DNA from: Cryptomeria japonica
Lineage: Eukaryota; Streptophyta; Pinopsida; Cupressales; Cupressaceae
DNA: 64,000 nucleotides
Assembly: GCF_030272615.1 (NCBI RefSeq)
Contig: NC_081412.1
Location: forward strand, 674,062,323-674,126,322
Direction of reading: 5' to 3'
The position numbers were made by a program, and so were the translations under genes. Shown here piece by piece: positions 22,257-32,485 of this stretch. A model generated the notes under the pieces. The model was not told the origin of the DNA. It did not search any database and saw only the letters and a list, made by a program, of their open reading frames with translations. How positions within the stretch are numbered: the stretch's first letter is position 1; each line of letters opens with the position of its first letter.

Positions 22257-23130
22257 AGTATGGCAGTAAAGCTGTTACCAAAGATACGGAAGTGGAAGTT
22301 TTTATGCAAAATCTCTTTTATGTTCATTTTTCAGTACCCATTACAACTTTGGTGAAGGAAAGTAGATTTAATTGTTTTGGGTTCTAATTAAAGTTGAATC
22401 TGCTGATAAAATGCTCAAGGTAAAAGGAATGTTGCCTTTGATTTCGTTTCTGCTTTGTAGCTGGGGTTTTCTTGCTTTGCAGCTACTTTCTGTTTCCTAT
22501 TCTAAATTTTATCTACTGATAAAATGGTCGACTGTCCAGTAGTGGGTAATTGGTTTAATTACTAGTTATCTGTGTTCTTTTTATGCTTTTTGTCAGTAAC
22601 CTTTACAACTGCGGTGGAGGAAAGTAGATTAAATTAGCCATTTTCCTAGCAAGTTTAGGTGAGACCATGCGGACGAAATAGTCTGATTTCCCCCTTTTTA
22701 GCGCAGAAACCCCTGCTTGCTTGTTCTGTCGAAATTGGCTTTGTGAGAAGTTATTTAGTTCGTTAAGCAATAACGTGGCATCGAGAGTCTCCAACTGCAC
22801 CAGAAATAATAGGGCAAATGAAGACAGTAATACTGCTACCACAGGTATGTAGTTTTTCTGCAAAATCTGCGTTATTTTTCTATGCTTTTTAGAGTACCCT
22901 TTACAACTGTGATGGAGGCTCAGAGTAGATTAAATTCTTCTGGGTGCTGCTTAAAGATGAATCTGCTGAAAAAATACTCACCGTAAAAGGGATGTTGGCT
23001 TTGATTTCGTTTCTGCTCTGTAGCTGGGGCTTTCTTTGTAGCTATTTTCTGTTTCCTATTCAAAATTTTATTGCTGATAATAGGCCGGTCAACCGTCCAG
23101 CAGTGGGTAAATGGTTTGGTTAGCAGTTAT
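22040..23130. repeat. 560-bp tandem duplication
   Basis: TTCCTAGCAAGTTTAGGTGA occurs at 22081 and 22643. GTAGCTGGGG followed by TTTCTGTTTCCTATTC occurs near 22458 and 23020. Copies are clearly diverged, so the duplication is not recent. Confidence 0.85.
22603..22863 (-). pseudogene. Tandem-duplicated unknown frame, copy 2, signal-anchor-like start
   Basis: Starts with ATG at 22861-22863. The N-terminus MQKNYIPVVAVLLSSFALLF resembles a signal peptide or type II signal anchor. It is followed by LLLNELNNFSQSQFRQNKQA and YFVRMVSPKLARKMA. Conservation of the downstream segment between copies suggests it once encoded protein, perhaps the first exon of a larger gene; a donor-like site was not clearly identified. 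The function is unknown. Confidence 0.45.
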
Positions 23131-23812
23131 CATGTTACATAATTGATTTTATAGTGAAGAAAAGGAAGGTTCCCAAATGTCCTGTTTCTATTTGTTTTTT
23201 TGGAAATATATTATATAATTTATGATAGAATAACTTTTTATATTTAAGAAATTTTATGGTTAAGTGTATTTGAGTTGGAGTAGTATTAGGATGGGAGAGA
23301 AGGCCCAATGCTTCATTTCTACATAGATCCAATGTGTGCTAAGTAGATCATTCATTCTCACGAGAGATGGATTGTTGTGACTTGTGAATCATTGCTCATG
23401 AAACATGGGTCAATGAGTTTGACTAAAAAAAAAAAGAGTTGAATCCTAATAGCAATATCATAATTCCTCATAATTCAATAAAGAAATAAAGATAAACCCT
23501 TTACACTTGGTTAAGATCTCAACCTAACCTTTTAGTTTCTATTTTATTTAGGCTTGGCACTCAAAGACATCCATGTTTAGCCTATAACCTAGGAAATTCC
23601 CAATGACCATATTTTCCATTATACTTAGATACATATCAATTACCAAGTTAGGTATCTTAAGATGGATGCCACCATTCTCTAGGAGTGATTCAAATGGAAT
23701 GAGAATATCATCACAAATAGGATGCTTGTGAAAATATTTATCCATGATCGATGACTATCCCTACCCTCAAAACTTGGAGTACAACTCTTTGATTCAGAAC
23801 AACACATGTGAG
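23131..23812. other. No gene seen
   Basis: AT-rich sequence. Minus-strand frames at 23135-23332 and 23548-23745 are short and without motifs. Confidence 0.45.
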
Positions 23813-24058
23813 ATTGTTGCATTTCATGAGGGAGGAAAATTTATTTGGTGAGAATCTATCAATTTGAATTATAGTGGATGATGTAAGCGTTGAAATTAAA
23901 AAAAAAACAAGAAAATAAAAGAGTTAAAAATGTAAATTGTTGCATTTCATGAGGGAGGAAAATTTATTTGGTGAGAATCTATCAATTTGAATTATAGTGG
24001 ATGATGTAAGCGTTGAAATTAAAAAAAAAACAAGAAAACAAAAGAGTTAAAAATGTAA
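23813..24058. repeat. Near-identical 123-bp tandem duplication
   Basis: Two copies (23813-23935, 23936-24058) starting ATTGTTGCATTTCATGAGGG and ending in a poly-A-rich block. They differ at only about one or two positions, so the duplication is recent compared with its surroundings. Confidence 0.9.
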
Positions 24059-24059
24059 A

Positions 24060-26160
24060 ACAAAGATCAAACATATAATTTTTATTTATCAATCCTACTG
24101 CAAATTGCTGAATTAATCATGCAAAAGTTTTAATCTATAACACCAAATAACCTTTGCATGACAAGAGAGAAGCAACAAAGAAGATTTTATTCCACTAATA
24201 TCAAGAATAAAATACGATACAAGAGATTCCTTGATTATATAGGCAAGAAGAGGCCATATGATTAGAAATGAACATGACATATATGTCTTAATCTTATGAC
24301 ATGAGACAACTAACTAAACAAATATTAAATGACCTAGGTAGCAACATTAAATAAAGATAAGATATGGTATCTCTTATCTTAACAACTAGGATTTCTAGAA
24401 TGCCACCTAGGACCTAAGTATTAAACTTAAGTCATGTGAAGTCCCCACTAAGAACTAGCTAGGTACGCGACCTTTACTAAGTAAAAAAACTAATACACAC
24501 CAACACAATCCTTAAGTGCAACTTAGGGAGGAACAAAAACAATGTGAAGATGTTGAAGATGGGTCTTAGCAACAAGGCCTAATGAGGTACCCATGTACAA
24601 ATGGAATACAATCTCTCACAAATAGAGAAAAGGAGAAAAACCTTGTGGGAGAAAACTCCTCTCTAAAAGAGGACTCATCAAGACTTCCCAAGGAGAAATT
24701 CCTTCACCCTAACATCAATTGCATCTAAATAGAATGAGGCAATGCTAAAGGGAAAGTGAAGATGTCTACAACCTACTACTTCATAGGCAAATACTTCAAA
24801 CTAAGAACACCATCCTAGATGAGCTACTTGATGAAGTCTATGTGGATTTCAATATGCTTGGTACATTGATGCTCCACTTGGTTGTGAGAAATGTAAATAG
24901 AACTTTGATTGTCTCACCAAAGAGCAGTAAGACAATCAAAAGGAAATTCAAACTTAGTCATCAAATGTCAAAGATAAAGAACCTTATGGGTAGCCAAGAT
25001 TGCACATTAATACTCATCCTCAATCAATGACAATTTGTTGCTTGCAAGACCATGCAATTGGGTTAGAACCAAGGTAAAAGACAAAGCTATGAGTAGACTC
25101 CTAATCTTTTACATCACTAGTCTAATCTAGTAAGTGAAGCCCACAATTTGAGTTGCACTTGATGATTAGTGCCAACTGTGTAGTGCCTATATGTACCTCA
25201 TCATATTATGTTGGCTAGCTTCCAATCACTCTCATGAGGATCTTGAGAGAAATAGGAGACAAGTCTAACTGCAAAGGAATTATCCGGATGAATATGTGTC
25301 CAGTTCAAAATGTTGCCACCCATCGATACAAAGTAGCATTAACTGAAGGATTAGTGGTAGGCATGCAATCGACCATTCCAAATCTATGAATAAAAACAAG
25401 AGGATACTTCTATTAGAAGATAGAAATACGCTCTAAAGAGTGAAGAACTTGAAGAGCAAGGAAGTAATGCAAGGGGCCAAGGTCAATCATATCAAAATGC
25501 TTAATCAAAGCTTCCTAAGTATATTAAATCATTGAAGAATTGCATGTAAGAATCAAATCGTTGACATAGAGCACAAGAATTAGAGGATCCTTCCCATGTC
25601 TTCGAGCATAAATTGTGGATTGAAATGGCATTGTGTGAAACCGAAAGTAAGAAAGAAACTATCCATCTTATCATACTAGGCATGAGGCCTACATGAAACC
25701 ATACAATGAACACCAAAGCTTGCAAATTGAGATATCCAATGTAAATTGGATAGTGAAGATGGCTCAATTGTCCTTATTCTCGTCTTCTTTCAACCGATTT
25801 CACTAATTTGCATTTAATGCATTCAAAACATTTTGATTTGCAAGCTCGATGAGTCATACTTCTACTAATTCTCAAAGACCTTGGGATAATATTATGGTCT
25901 TCATCTTAATGCTCTCATATTCATAGTTCTCTCTGGTGAACAATAGAAGCTTGAATGGAATGTTGTTGCCATTTTCCATTCAAAATTTCTTGGACAAAAA
26001 TTGCTATCTCATGGTGTTTATCATAAAAGTCTATTGGAGTTTTGCCACCAATTCTAGGTTATGTTTTGTGTCCATAGGCAAATTCATATAACATCATTTA
26101 ATGATTTAAATTTTAGATTGACATGAAAATTATAATGAGAGGAGGTAAAAGCCTAGAGTC
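24060..26160 (-). mobile_element. Ty1/copia relic (RT, RNase H, probable 3' LTR)
   Basis: Minus-strand copia pol with many stops. About 25500-25770 holds the RT region, with GKDPLILVLYVNDLILTCNS (YVDD changed to YVND) and DMIDLGPLHYFLALQV. About 24850-25060 holds the RNase H end, with LWCDNQSSI and HQCTKHIEIHIDFI. About 24740-24840 has GVLSLKYLPMK and IFTFPLA, the usual copia tail. The AT-rich stretch 24060-24500 beyond it is the probable 3' LTR. Degenerate pol continues to about 26160. Frames are broken throughout. Confidence 0.7.
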
Positions 26161-26923
26161 AATTTGCCTAAGCAATAACTTTTTTATAGGAATGGTAGAA
26201 TATTTAAAACATATATTAGTTTAAAACGTTTATATCTTAATTATAAAATATAGACAGTTTTTATATTAAAAAAGACAAAAATCTTTAGCTTGAGCAATTA
26301 ATGCAAACTCACATGTTTTTGTAGGTGTGACAACTTAAAAGTCACCATAATAATTAAAGACTAACAAGAAGCCAAAACTCTAGCAAAAACTAAAATTCTT
26401 CATCATTCTTGAATTATATTATTTTAGAAAATAATAATATATATATCTTATATTTGTATAAATTTTTACTTAAAAATTAACTATTTTTTATTTTTCATAT
26501 ATATAAGTTTTAATAATTTATTGTAAACCTTTACTAATATATAACATAGTTTTTTCTCCTAGTAACCCTCATTAAGGTTAGTCCCGTCGTAATGAAGGTT
26601 AGACATACGAGTTTTTGGAATGGTGGAATATTATTTTACTTTATTTTTAAATTCTTAAATTTCATACAAACATTAGAACAAAGGAAATATTATATGATCT
26701 TTGGATCTTTAGTAATTACACAACACACAAATATATGCATTTTTCCATTATATAAATATTGGAAAGTCATTGTTTACTTGTCTTTGTTACCCATATATAT
26801 ATATGTATAAATATATATATAGGAAAGTCGTTGCATACTTGTCTTCATTGACCTCTTATCCATGCACGCTCATGATCTCCCACCATTTCATTTTGTGAAG
26901 AAATATTAGCAAAATACCTCCCA
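26161..26923. promoter_or_regulatory. AT-rich upstream region of TNL-B
   Basis: Strongly AT-rich region preceding the proposed first exon of TNL-B, so it would hold the promoter. Several TATATATA runs (26430-26450, 26795-26820) are present, but no single TATA box can be chosen from sequence alone. Confidence 0.3.
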
Positions 26924-27054
26924 ATGGATCACATCGACACCACTCAATTAAAGAAATTAAGCAGAGGAGAATATTCTCAAGCTCGGCGTTCCATTGGGGA
27001 GACTACAAATTTACGCACAACTGAGTTCTCCCAGCCCAACAAACCAATTCGCAG
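26924..27054 (+). CDS. TNL-B exon 1 (proposed)
   Basis: ATG at 26924 opens MDHIDTTQLKKLSRGEYSQA and continues to NKPIR. A strong donor CAG|GTGAG follows at 27055. It ends in phase 2; joined to the T at 28698 it gives AGT and the reading SDHEQKLLAKEVFLS, matching the TIR frame. The TIR exon has no in-frame ATG of its own and a stop at 28669, so an upstream exon is needed. TNL-A lacks the equivalent region, so there is no second copy to confirm it. Confidence 0.55.
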
Positions 27055-27078
27055 GTGAGATACATTTTATTTGCACCA

Positions 27079-28640
27079 TAAAGAAATAAAAAAATAGACA
27101 GAAATTGCTACATAGCAATAAACACAAAATTGTTTCAAAAAGCAGATAAAAATTTATTTTCATTCAAAAACTGAAATACAAAACACTTCTTGATCGTATG
27201 ATCAAGGATCAATGATCAAATGATCAAAGACAAAGATTTCATTACAATTTACCTCTTTATATAGAAGTCTTTGGCACATGAATGTCAGCTAAAAATAAAA
27301 AATCAAACATGCAGTTAAAATATTGATCTGAAATTAAGGCTAAATAAAATTGTGCTTAATTTAAATTACAGTTTTTTCCCGATTGCAACAGAATTGCATG
27401 GTTATGTTTTTTTACCGTTGAAATTACAAAAGCTAATTTCACTTAATCCTTTGCACAATTTAATAATGTTAAATAATAACTTAAAGAATAAATTAAAAAT
27501 GAAACGAATAAAAGAGAATTAGAAGATAGAAGTGAGATCACGAGCTTGATAATGGAGCTTTGACAAAATCTGCATCAAACAGCTCACAATCTCTCACACT
27601 TTTTTTACAATTCTTGGTGCATAGTAACACTTTGCAATCTCCTCTTAGCAATTCTCCACCTTCAAAAGCATGAAAATTCTCCCAAGTTATCACCACTTCA
27701 ATCCCTCTTCCATCCTACACTACCCCCTTTTTATACAAGAAAATTGCTCAAATTGGTATAAAACCAATTGATTTTGCAAAATCACCTTATCTCTCCATTT
27801 TTATATATAAAATCTTGAAAAATCTCCTCTTAACAAATACAATAAATCTTGTTTAACATTAACCTCTCAATTTATTTTAAAACAATATATTATTTAAGCC
27901 TTTATGGAGGTTATCTGTTGTTTTACATTTGAGAATTTATTTTTGTACTAAATAAGGTTTTTTTTATCCCCTTATTAATAGGGGAAGGAGATTTTAAAAT
28001 GTTTTTGAAATCTTTCAAAAGCCATTTAAATAGCCTCAAATATTCTCCTAATAAAATGGGCCTATAAAACTTTATGTTTAGGAGAATTAAATCTTATTTA
28101 AAGATTTATGTAAACCGAGGGATTTTCCTTTTATCATAAAGAATGGTAAGGCAAGAGGATTTTAAGGCATGGGTTAAGGGATTAAATCCCACCAAGTCCT
28201 CCTTAATTTATTTATTTTAAACCATATATTTTTTTTCTTTTAATAATTATGGTTTAATCCATATTTGTGCCAACTCACTACTCTTGCCATGTCATATGCC
28301 ACATGTCCTACCAAGTGTCACATTTTGGTGATGCCACATCATCATTTTGACCAAAACTTTGACTGGTCATAACTTCTACATACGGACTCCTCTTGAGCCC
28401 GTTCAAGTTGTGTTAGAACCGTGTCGGCGAGCCTTACACAATGATGCCATTTTCGTGAGATTTTGAAACTGAATTTTTTAGGTTTTTCTAGATCCACCTG
28501 GATCAAATCTTGATGTAAATTTTATTTTTAGAGCTCTTATTTTAATTCTTACAAACTAGAATTATTTTCATTAAGTGGAAGAAATTATCAATATTCTATT
28601 TTTATCTCATACAATGAAATGCAATTCAAATTACAATTGT
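27079..28640. mobile_element. LTR of the TRIM family in TNL-B intron 1, interrupted
   Basis: Two halves (27079-27321 and 28509-28640) align with the LTRs at 3928-4327 and 5094-5500. The right half decays after TTACAATTG. No internal region is present, so it is a solo or truncated LTR. It lies wholly in intron 1 of TNL-B. Confidence 0.8.
27324..28505. mobile_element. Nested solo LTR of another retrotransposon
   Basis: A 1,182-bp insert beginning TGATC and ending GATCA, between AATAT (27319-27323) and AATCT (28506-28510), a 5-bp target duplication with one mismatch. Removal restores GTTAAAATCTTGATG as in the other TRIM LTRs. The right part (about 28365-28445) has TGGTCATAACTTCTACATACGG, wording common in plant LTRs. 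No coding. Confidence 0.65.
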
Positions 28641-28697
28641 GTGCCAACATGCCATATGAATTCAATTTTAAAACTCTCACGTTATTTCGCTTAACAG

Positions 28698-29277
28698 TGA
28701 CCATGAACAGAAGCTTTTGGCTAAAGAAGTATTTCTCAGTGACAACGGTAAGCAGAAAAAATTTGTTATGCAGCTAAATAGAGACCTTGCAAACCACGGC
28801 GTTTCCTGCTTCTTTGATCAAGATCGTGAAAGTTTGCCATTGGGAGAAGATTTCCCCTCCCGTATATTCGAAGCCGGTAAGACATGCAAAGTAGCAGTTT
28901 TTCTCCTGTCGAAGGATTTCCTCGAATCAGAGTGGCCCATGCTGGAACTCTCTGCTTGTGTGGAAGCGAGAGACAGAACCCGTACAAATCCCAATCTCAA
29001 AATTTTACCCTTGTTCTTCCAGATTTAACCAGATGCTCTTAAAGACACGAAGGTAGACAATGAAAAGTGGAAACAGTTGAAGATTTCTGGGGAAAAGCAA
29101 GCCGAATGGCTCCGAGATTTGGAACTAATACGGCGAATTAATGGGATAAATTTCAGGGAAAATGATGATGAAGTGAAGTTTAGAGATGATATTGTGAAGG
29201 AAATCTGGCATATACTTCCAACACCCTCACCAAGGTATCCTGTCCGTTGTATGCAAGGACAAGAACGAATGTGTCAG
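28698..29277 (+). CDS. TNL-B exon 2: TIR domain with nonsense codon
   Basis: Acceptor TTAACAG ends at 28697. The exon encodes LAKEVFLSDNGKQKKF, FFDQDRESLPLGEDFPSR, VAVFLLSKDFLESEWPML and LPLFFQI, then TAA at 29026-29028 where TNL-A reads TCA. After it comes PDALKDTKVDNEKWKQL to GQERMCQ, ending at a CAG|GTGAAA donor. The usual TIR glutamate region (LSKDFLESEWPMLEL) is visible, so the domain is recognisable although cut short. Because the frame is clean on both sides, the stop looks like a recent single-base change. Confidence 0.8.
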
Positions 29278-29361
29278 GTGAAAACACTTCATTAAGTTCT
29301 TTTGCTTTTATCAAGCATATATTCATTGAGTTTATTTATTTATTATATTTATTGGCTGCAG

Positions 29362-29616
29362 GAGGTTGCAGATTTCTTCAAATCTGTCCAGTCCGTCAAA
29401 AAGGGAACCAGTATTGCAGGATTGTATGGAATACCGGGCCAGGGAAAAACTACACTTGCCAAGGCTTTCTGCAACTTCAAAATGGGGGATTTCGAAGGTA
29501 AAGTATGCCATCTGGAATTTTCTAGAGGCGATTCATTTGAAAGAACAAAACTTGCCCTGCAATATCTCACTCGCTGCCCTCAGTTGATTCTTCAAACACT
29601 GACAGACCGAGATCAG
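29362..29616 (+). CDS. TNL-B exon 3: NB-ARC P-loop
   Basis: Acceptor GGCTGCAG ends at 29361. It starts EVADFFKSVQSVKKGTSIAG and carries the Walker A motif YGIPGQGKTTLAKAF, then GKVCHLEFSRGDSFERTKLA and a donor CAG|GTGAGC. The length of 255 bp keeps phase 0. The lysine and threonines of the P-loop are intact. Confidence 0.85.
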
Positions 29617-29773
29617 GTGAGCAATTTCATATGTTCTAATTTTGTTTGCCAGGATGTTCTTTCCCTTTCCATATAGAATTCTATTTACAGTTCCACTGTT
29701 ATGTAAATGACTCTAAACAAAGAATCTTGAACAAGATTTGTAAGTATTCTGCATTTTTTAATATGGCTCACAG

Positions 29774-30406
29774 GCACAAGTTGAGTTGTATAGACGACTG
29801 AAGGGCCAAAGGGTATTGTTGGTTCTCGACAATGTCACAGAAGAAAGTATTGACGAAGTAACGGATTATCTTAAGGAAGAGTTGGGAGAAAACAGCTGCA
29901 TCCTTTTGAGCGCTCGGAGTGTAGATGTTCTAGAAATGCATTTCAAGATAGGTAAGCGGTCATGCATGCGCGTCCCAAGGCTTGAAGAGGACGAGGCCAT
30001 AGAAATCTTGTTGGAAAAGGCACCTATAGATGTGTCAACGATGGGGGCAGAGGAAAAAGCTTTTGCTGTCAAGTGTGCAGACAGATTTTTGTTCGAAGAG
30101 GTCGGTCGGAGAGGTCAAACATTTCATCCGTTAGCCTTAAAGGCTTTCGGCGGCCACCTCTTCAGTAAATATGGTCCGCATTTGTCAAAGTGGGCTGGTG
30201 AGATAGAAGGCTGGATAAACCGATCTAGTTATGGTTTGGATGATTTGTTGGCTGTGCTGGGCAAAGCTTTTGATAGCACGCGTCCCGAATATCGCACCAT
30301 ATTCATGCTTCTCACCCTATATATGCCGACTCGTATGTCTCCCCACAAAGTTACTGAGTGGTTGGCAATGGTTCTAAACAAAGAGATCTCATTTATTGAG
30401 AAAGCA
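29774..30406 (+). CDS. TNL-B exon 4: NB-ARC kinase-2 to ARC
   Basis: Starts AQVELYRRLKGQRVLLVLDN after a CACAG acceptor. The kinase-2 aspartate is present; RNBS-B is SCILLSARSVDVLEMHF; GLPL is FHPLALKAFGGHLF; then SKWAGEIEGWI and YRTIFMLLTLYMP. It ends at GAGAAAGCA|GTGAGT. The exon is open throughout its 633 bp, the longest clean NB-ARC stretch in the window. Confidence 0.85.
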
Positions 30407-30502
30407 GTGAGTTTGAATATTTGCTTTTAAAACTTTTTAGTTTATGATTGTGGTACGTTTGATTGAAATTCCGCTGAATGCTTAATTTATATGTGGTTTC
30501 AG

Positions 30503-31927
30503 GTTGAGGATTTATGTAAAAAGGCTCTTATTGAAGAATTTGCATCTAAAATTCGCATACATGATCTATATATTGAATTCGCACAAATGAAATGATCTAT
30601 ATATTGAATTCGCACAAAGCAAAGCAAATGAAATGATCCATATATTGAATTCGCACAAAGCAAAGCAAATGAAATGGCGAGATGGCTGTGGTGGAAGGGC
30701 GACCCATGTAGTACACGTGGGTTAATATCACAGCACAATGCAGGTTTTGAATCGGCTAAGTTGGAGCAGTGCAAGCATCGAAGACGGTCCCAGATCGCCC
30801 CCCACGACCTTCAAAATCTGTTGGTGCTTCAGCTTGTAGGTGTGCAGAATATGAGAAAGCTTGACTTGGGCGGGATGCGTCGTCTCAGAAGTATTATTAT
30901 ACACAAATGCATAGACTTGACTATGCTTGAAGGTATGGAGAAATTGCAACAGCTGGCGTGGCTTCAGATAAGCGAGGTAAATACAATGTTTAAACTTCCG
31001 GTGCTAAGCAGCCTCGAAGGCTTACAACATCTTGAGATTGACATTGCAGGCAGGCAGGTGGTCAATCGGCTGGGAGATCTTAGCGGCTGTGTTTTTCTGA
31101 GAGAGATTAAGGTTCGTTGTCCATCCCTCTTGGACTTCCCAAGATTGAATGGTTTGCCGCATTTGGAGAAAGTGGAATTTAGTGCGTGTGATAAAGTGAA
31201 GGGGCCTCTCGACTGTAAAGAATGTGTGGAGCTTCAAAGTATTGTCATCGACAGTTGCTCCAAGATGGCTTCGTTACCGCTCCTGGTTGGATGTAAGAAA
31301 CTATCCAAAATTGTATTGTGGGAATGTGATGCAGTGAAGGCATGCCCAGATATAGACGTGCCAAGTGCTTTGAAGACGCTAGAGTTGTTTGTTTCATCAA
31401 AAGCTGCTACGTCGCCCCAAAGTTTAGAGTCTTGTTACACACTACAAATTCTTAAACTATGCAATATGGTTGAACTAAGGGAACTTCCCAGTTTCAGACT
31501 TCTATCAAATTTGACTGTGCTCAAACTTGACAAGTGTGGTATAAGGGAGCCACCAGACCTAACATGTTGTGTCTTGTTGGAGGATGTTTACTTTTTCACG
31601 CTGATGCATTTAAAAAGGTTTCCTAACTTCTCACTATTGAGGAGTTTAAAGAAGTTAACTCTTTATGATTGCTGGAGGGTTGAAGATCCTCCTGATATTA
31701 GTGGCTGCCATGAATTACAGGTATTCCATCTAGTCTATAACGACAATATGAAAGGACTTCCAAACATGGGAGATTTCCAACGGTTGGAGGAAATCAAATT
31801 GAGTTGGCATTCTTATAAGGAAATTGATGTCGATAGTTCTGAATTCCATGTGGATCTTCAACCTTATGAGGATCTTCAATCTCGTCTGGAGCACTTTAAA
31901 GACAAAAAACTTCTCGAACTTAAGTGA
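30503..31927 (+). CDS. TNL-B exon 5: MHD-like segment and LRR domain
   Basis: After the ARC end (VEDLCKKALIEEFASKIRIH) and the disrupting triplication, the frame is open from 30674 to 31927 (417 residues). It carries about 12-14 irregular LRRs, for example LRSIIIHKCIDLTMLEGMEK, LEKVEFSACDKVKGPL, LSKIVLWECDAVKACPDI and LKKLTLYDCWRVEDPPDI. The spacing of about 23 residues per repeat fits plant NLR LRRs. The frame runs into TGA at 31925 because of one extra A in the run at 31904-31909; the plus-one frame restores the conserved NFSNLSD. Confidence 0.8.
30561..30673 (+). repeat. Triplicated 31/41/41-bp segment in TNL-B exon 5
   Basis: Three copies start ATGATC(T/C)ATATATTGAAT: 30561-30591 (31 bp, lacking 10 bases), 30592-30632 and 30633-30673 (41 bp). 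TNL-A has one copy. The net gain of 72 bp keeps frame before and after, but copy 2 is read out of frame and introduces TGA codons. Confidence 0.95.
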
Positions 31928-32351
31928 TGTAAGCATACCAGGAGCATTGAAAGAGTGGCAGTGGCTAAAGAACCAGACAATACTGGGGAAAAGGTATGTC
32001 CGTGGGGGAAAGACCTATTATTCTATTACAGCTACGTATGAATTGCGGAAGCGAAGCCAGTTTTCAGAAAAAGTATTGGTCGAAACTATTGGAAGGGCAA
32101 ATTTTGAACGCGCTGCATTCAAATATTCAAATTTATTTTATAGAACAGAATTGATGTATACGGTAAAGCAGTCAATAGTTGGGCAGTGTTCTATGGTTCT
32201 TATAATATTTGTGGTTGTAGTGTGTACGTTGTTAGCAAGGGGAGAATGGTTAAGGGATCGTATTGTTGATATAAGCAGGGGAGAATGGTTAAGTTATTCT
32301 ATTGAATGGTTAAGGGATCATATTGTTAATATAAGCAGGGGAGAATGTTGA
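31890..32351 (+). CDS. TNL-B C-terminal tail after the frameshift
   Basis: In the shifted frame the sequence reads NFSNLSDVSIPGALKEWQWL, RYVRGGKTYYSI, then a hydrophobic segment SMVLIIFVVVVCTLLA (about 32190-32235) and two to three imperfect repeats of GEWLRD-IVDISR, ending in TGA at 32351. The first part is shared with the fragment at 15485-15861, so it is a true part of this gene family. The hydrophobic segment suggests a membrane-anchored C-terminus, unusual for TNLs. It has no second copy here to confirm it. Confidence 0.55.
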   Translation, partial: STLKTKNFSNLSDVSIPGALKEWQWLKNQTILGKRYVRGGKTYYSITATYELRKRSQFSEKVLVETIGRANFERAAFKYSNLFYRTELMYTVKQSIVGQCSMVLIIFVVVVCTLLARGEWLRDRIVDISRGEWLSYSIEWLRDHIVNISRGEC

Positions 32352-32485
32352 AGGGATTGTATTGAATGGTTAAGCGATCGTCCTGTTGATATAAGCAGGG
32401 CAGAATGGTTAAGAGGTCGTCTTGTTGATATAAGCCGGGCAGAATGGTTACTGTTAAGGGATATAAGCACCGGAGAATGGTCAAA
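32232..32485 (+). repeat. Minisatellite at the 3' end of TNL-B
   Basis: Five to six imperfect units of about 40 bp with GGGGAGAATGGTTAAGGGAT and GTTGATATAAGCA. The first units are inside the shifted reading frame and later ones lie past its stop. Confidence 0.85.

Larger units (their letters stand above)
26924..32351 (+). pseudogene. TNL-B: near-complete TIR-NBS-LRR gene, likely pseudogene
   Basis: Intracellular immune receptor of the TIR-NBS-LRR type. Proposed exons: 26924-27054, 28698-29277, 29362-29616, 29774-30406, 30503-32351, all with GT..AG introns and matching phase. Domains: N-terminal tail (1-44), TIR (about 50-160; EVFLSDNGKQKKF, SLPLGEDFPSRIF), linker, NB-ARC with P-loop GIPGQGKTT (260-268), kinase-2 RVLLVLDN (335-342), RNBS-B-like SCILLSARS, GLPL-like FHPLALKAFGG and MHD-like RIHDLYIEF. 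Then follow LRRs and a C-terminal hydrophobic segment. Three lesions break it: TAA at 29026-29028 (TNL-A has TCA), a triplicated segment at 30561-30673 with TGAs at 30593, 30605 and 30629, and one extra A in 31904-31909. Transcription could still yield truncated TIR-only or LRR products. Sequencing error is possible for the A-run but not for all three. Confidence 0.8.

Noticed and set aside
28703-28705. ATG just upstream of the TIR exon of TNL-B
   Set aside because: It is out of frame with the TIR domain.
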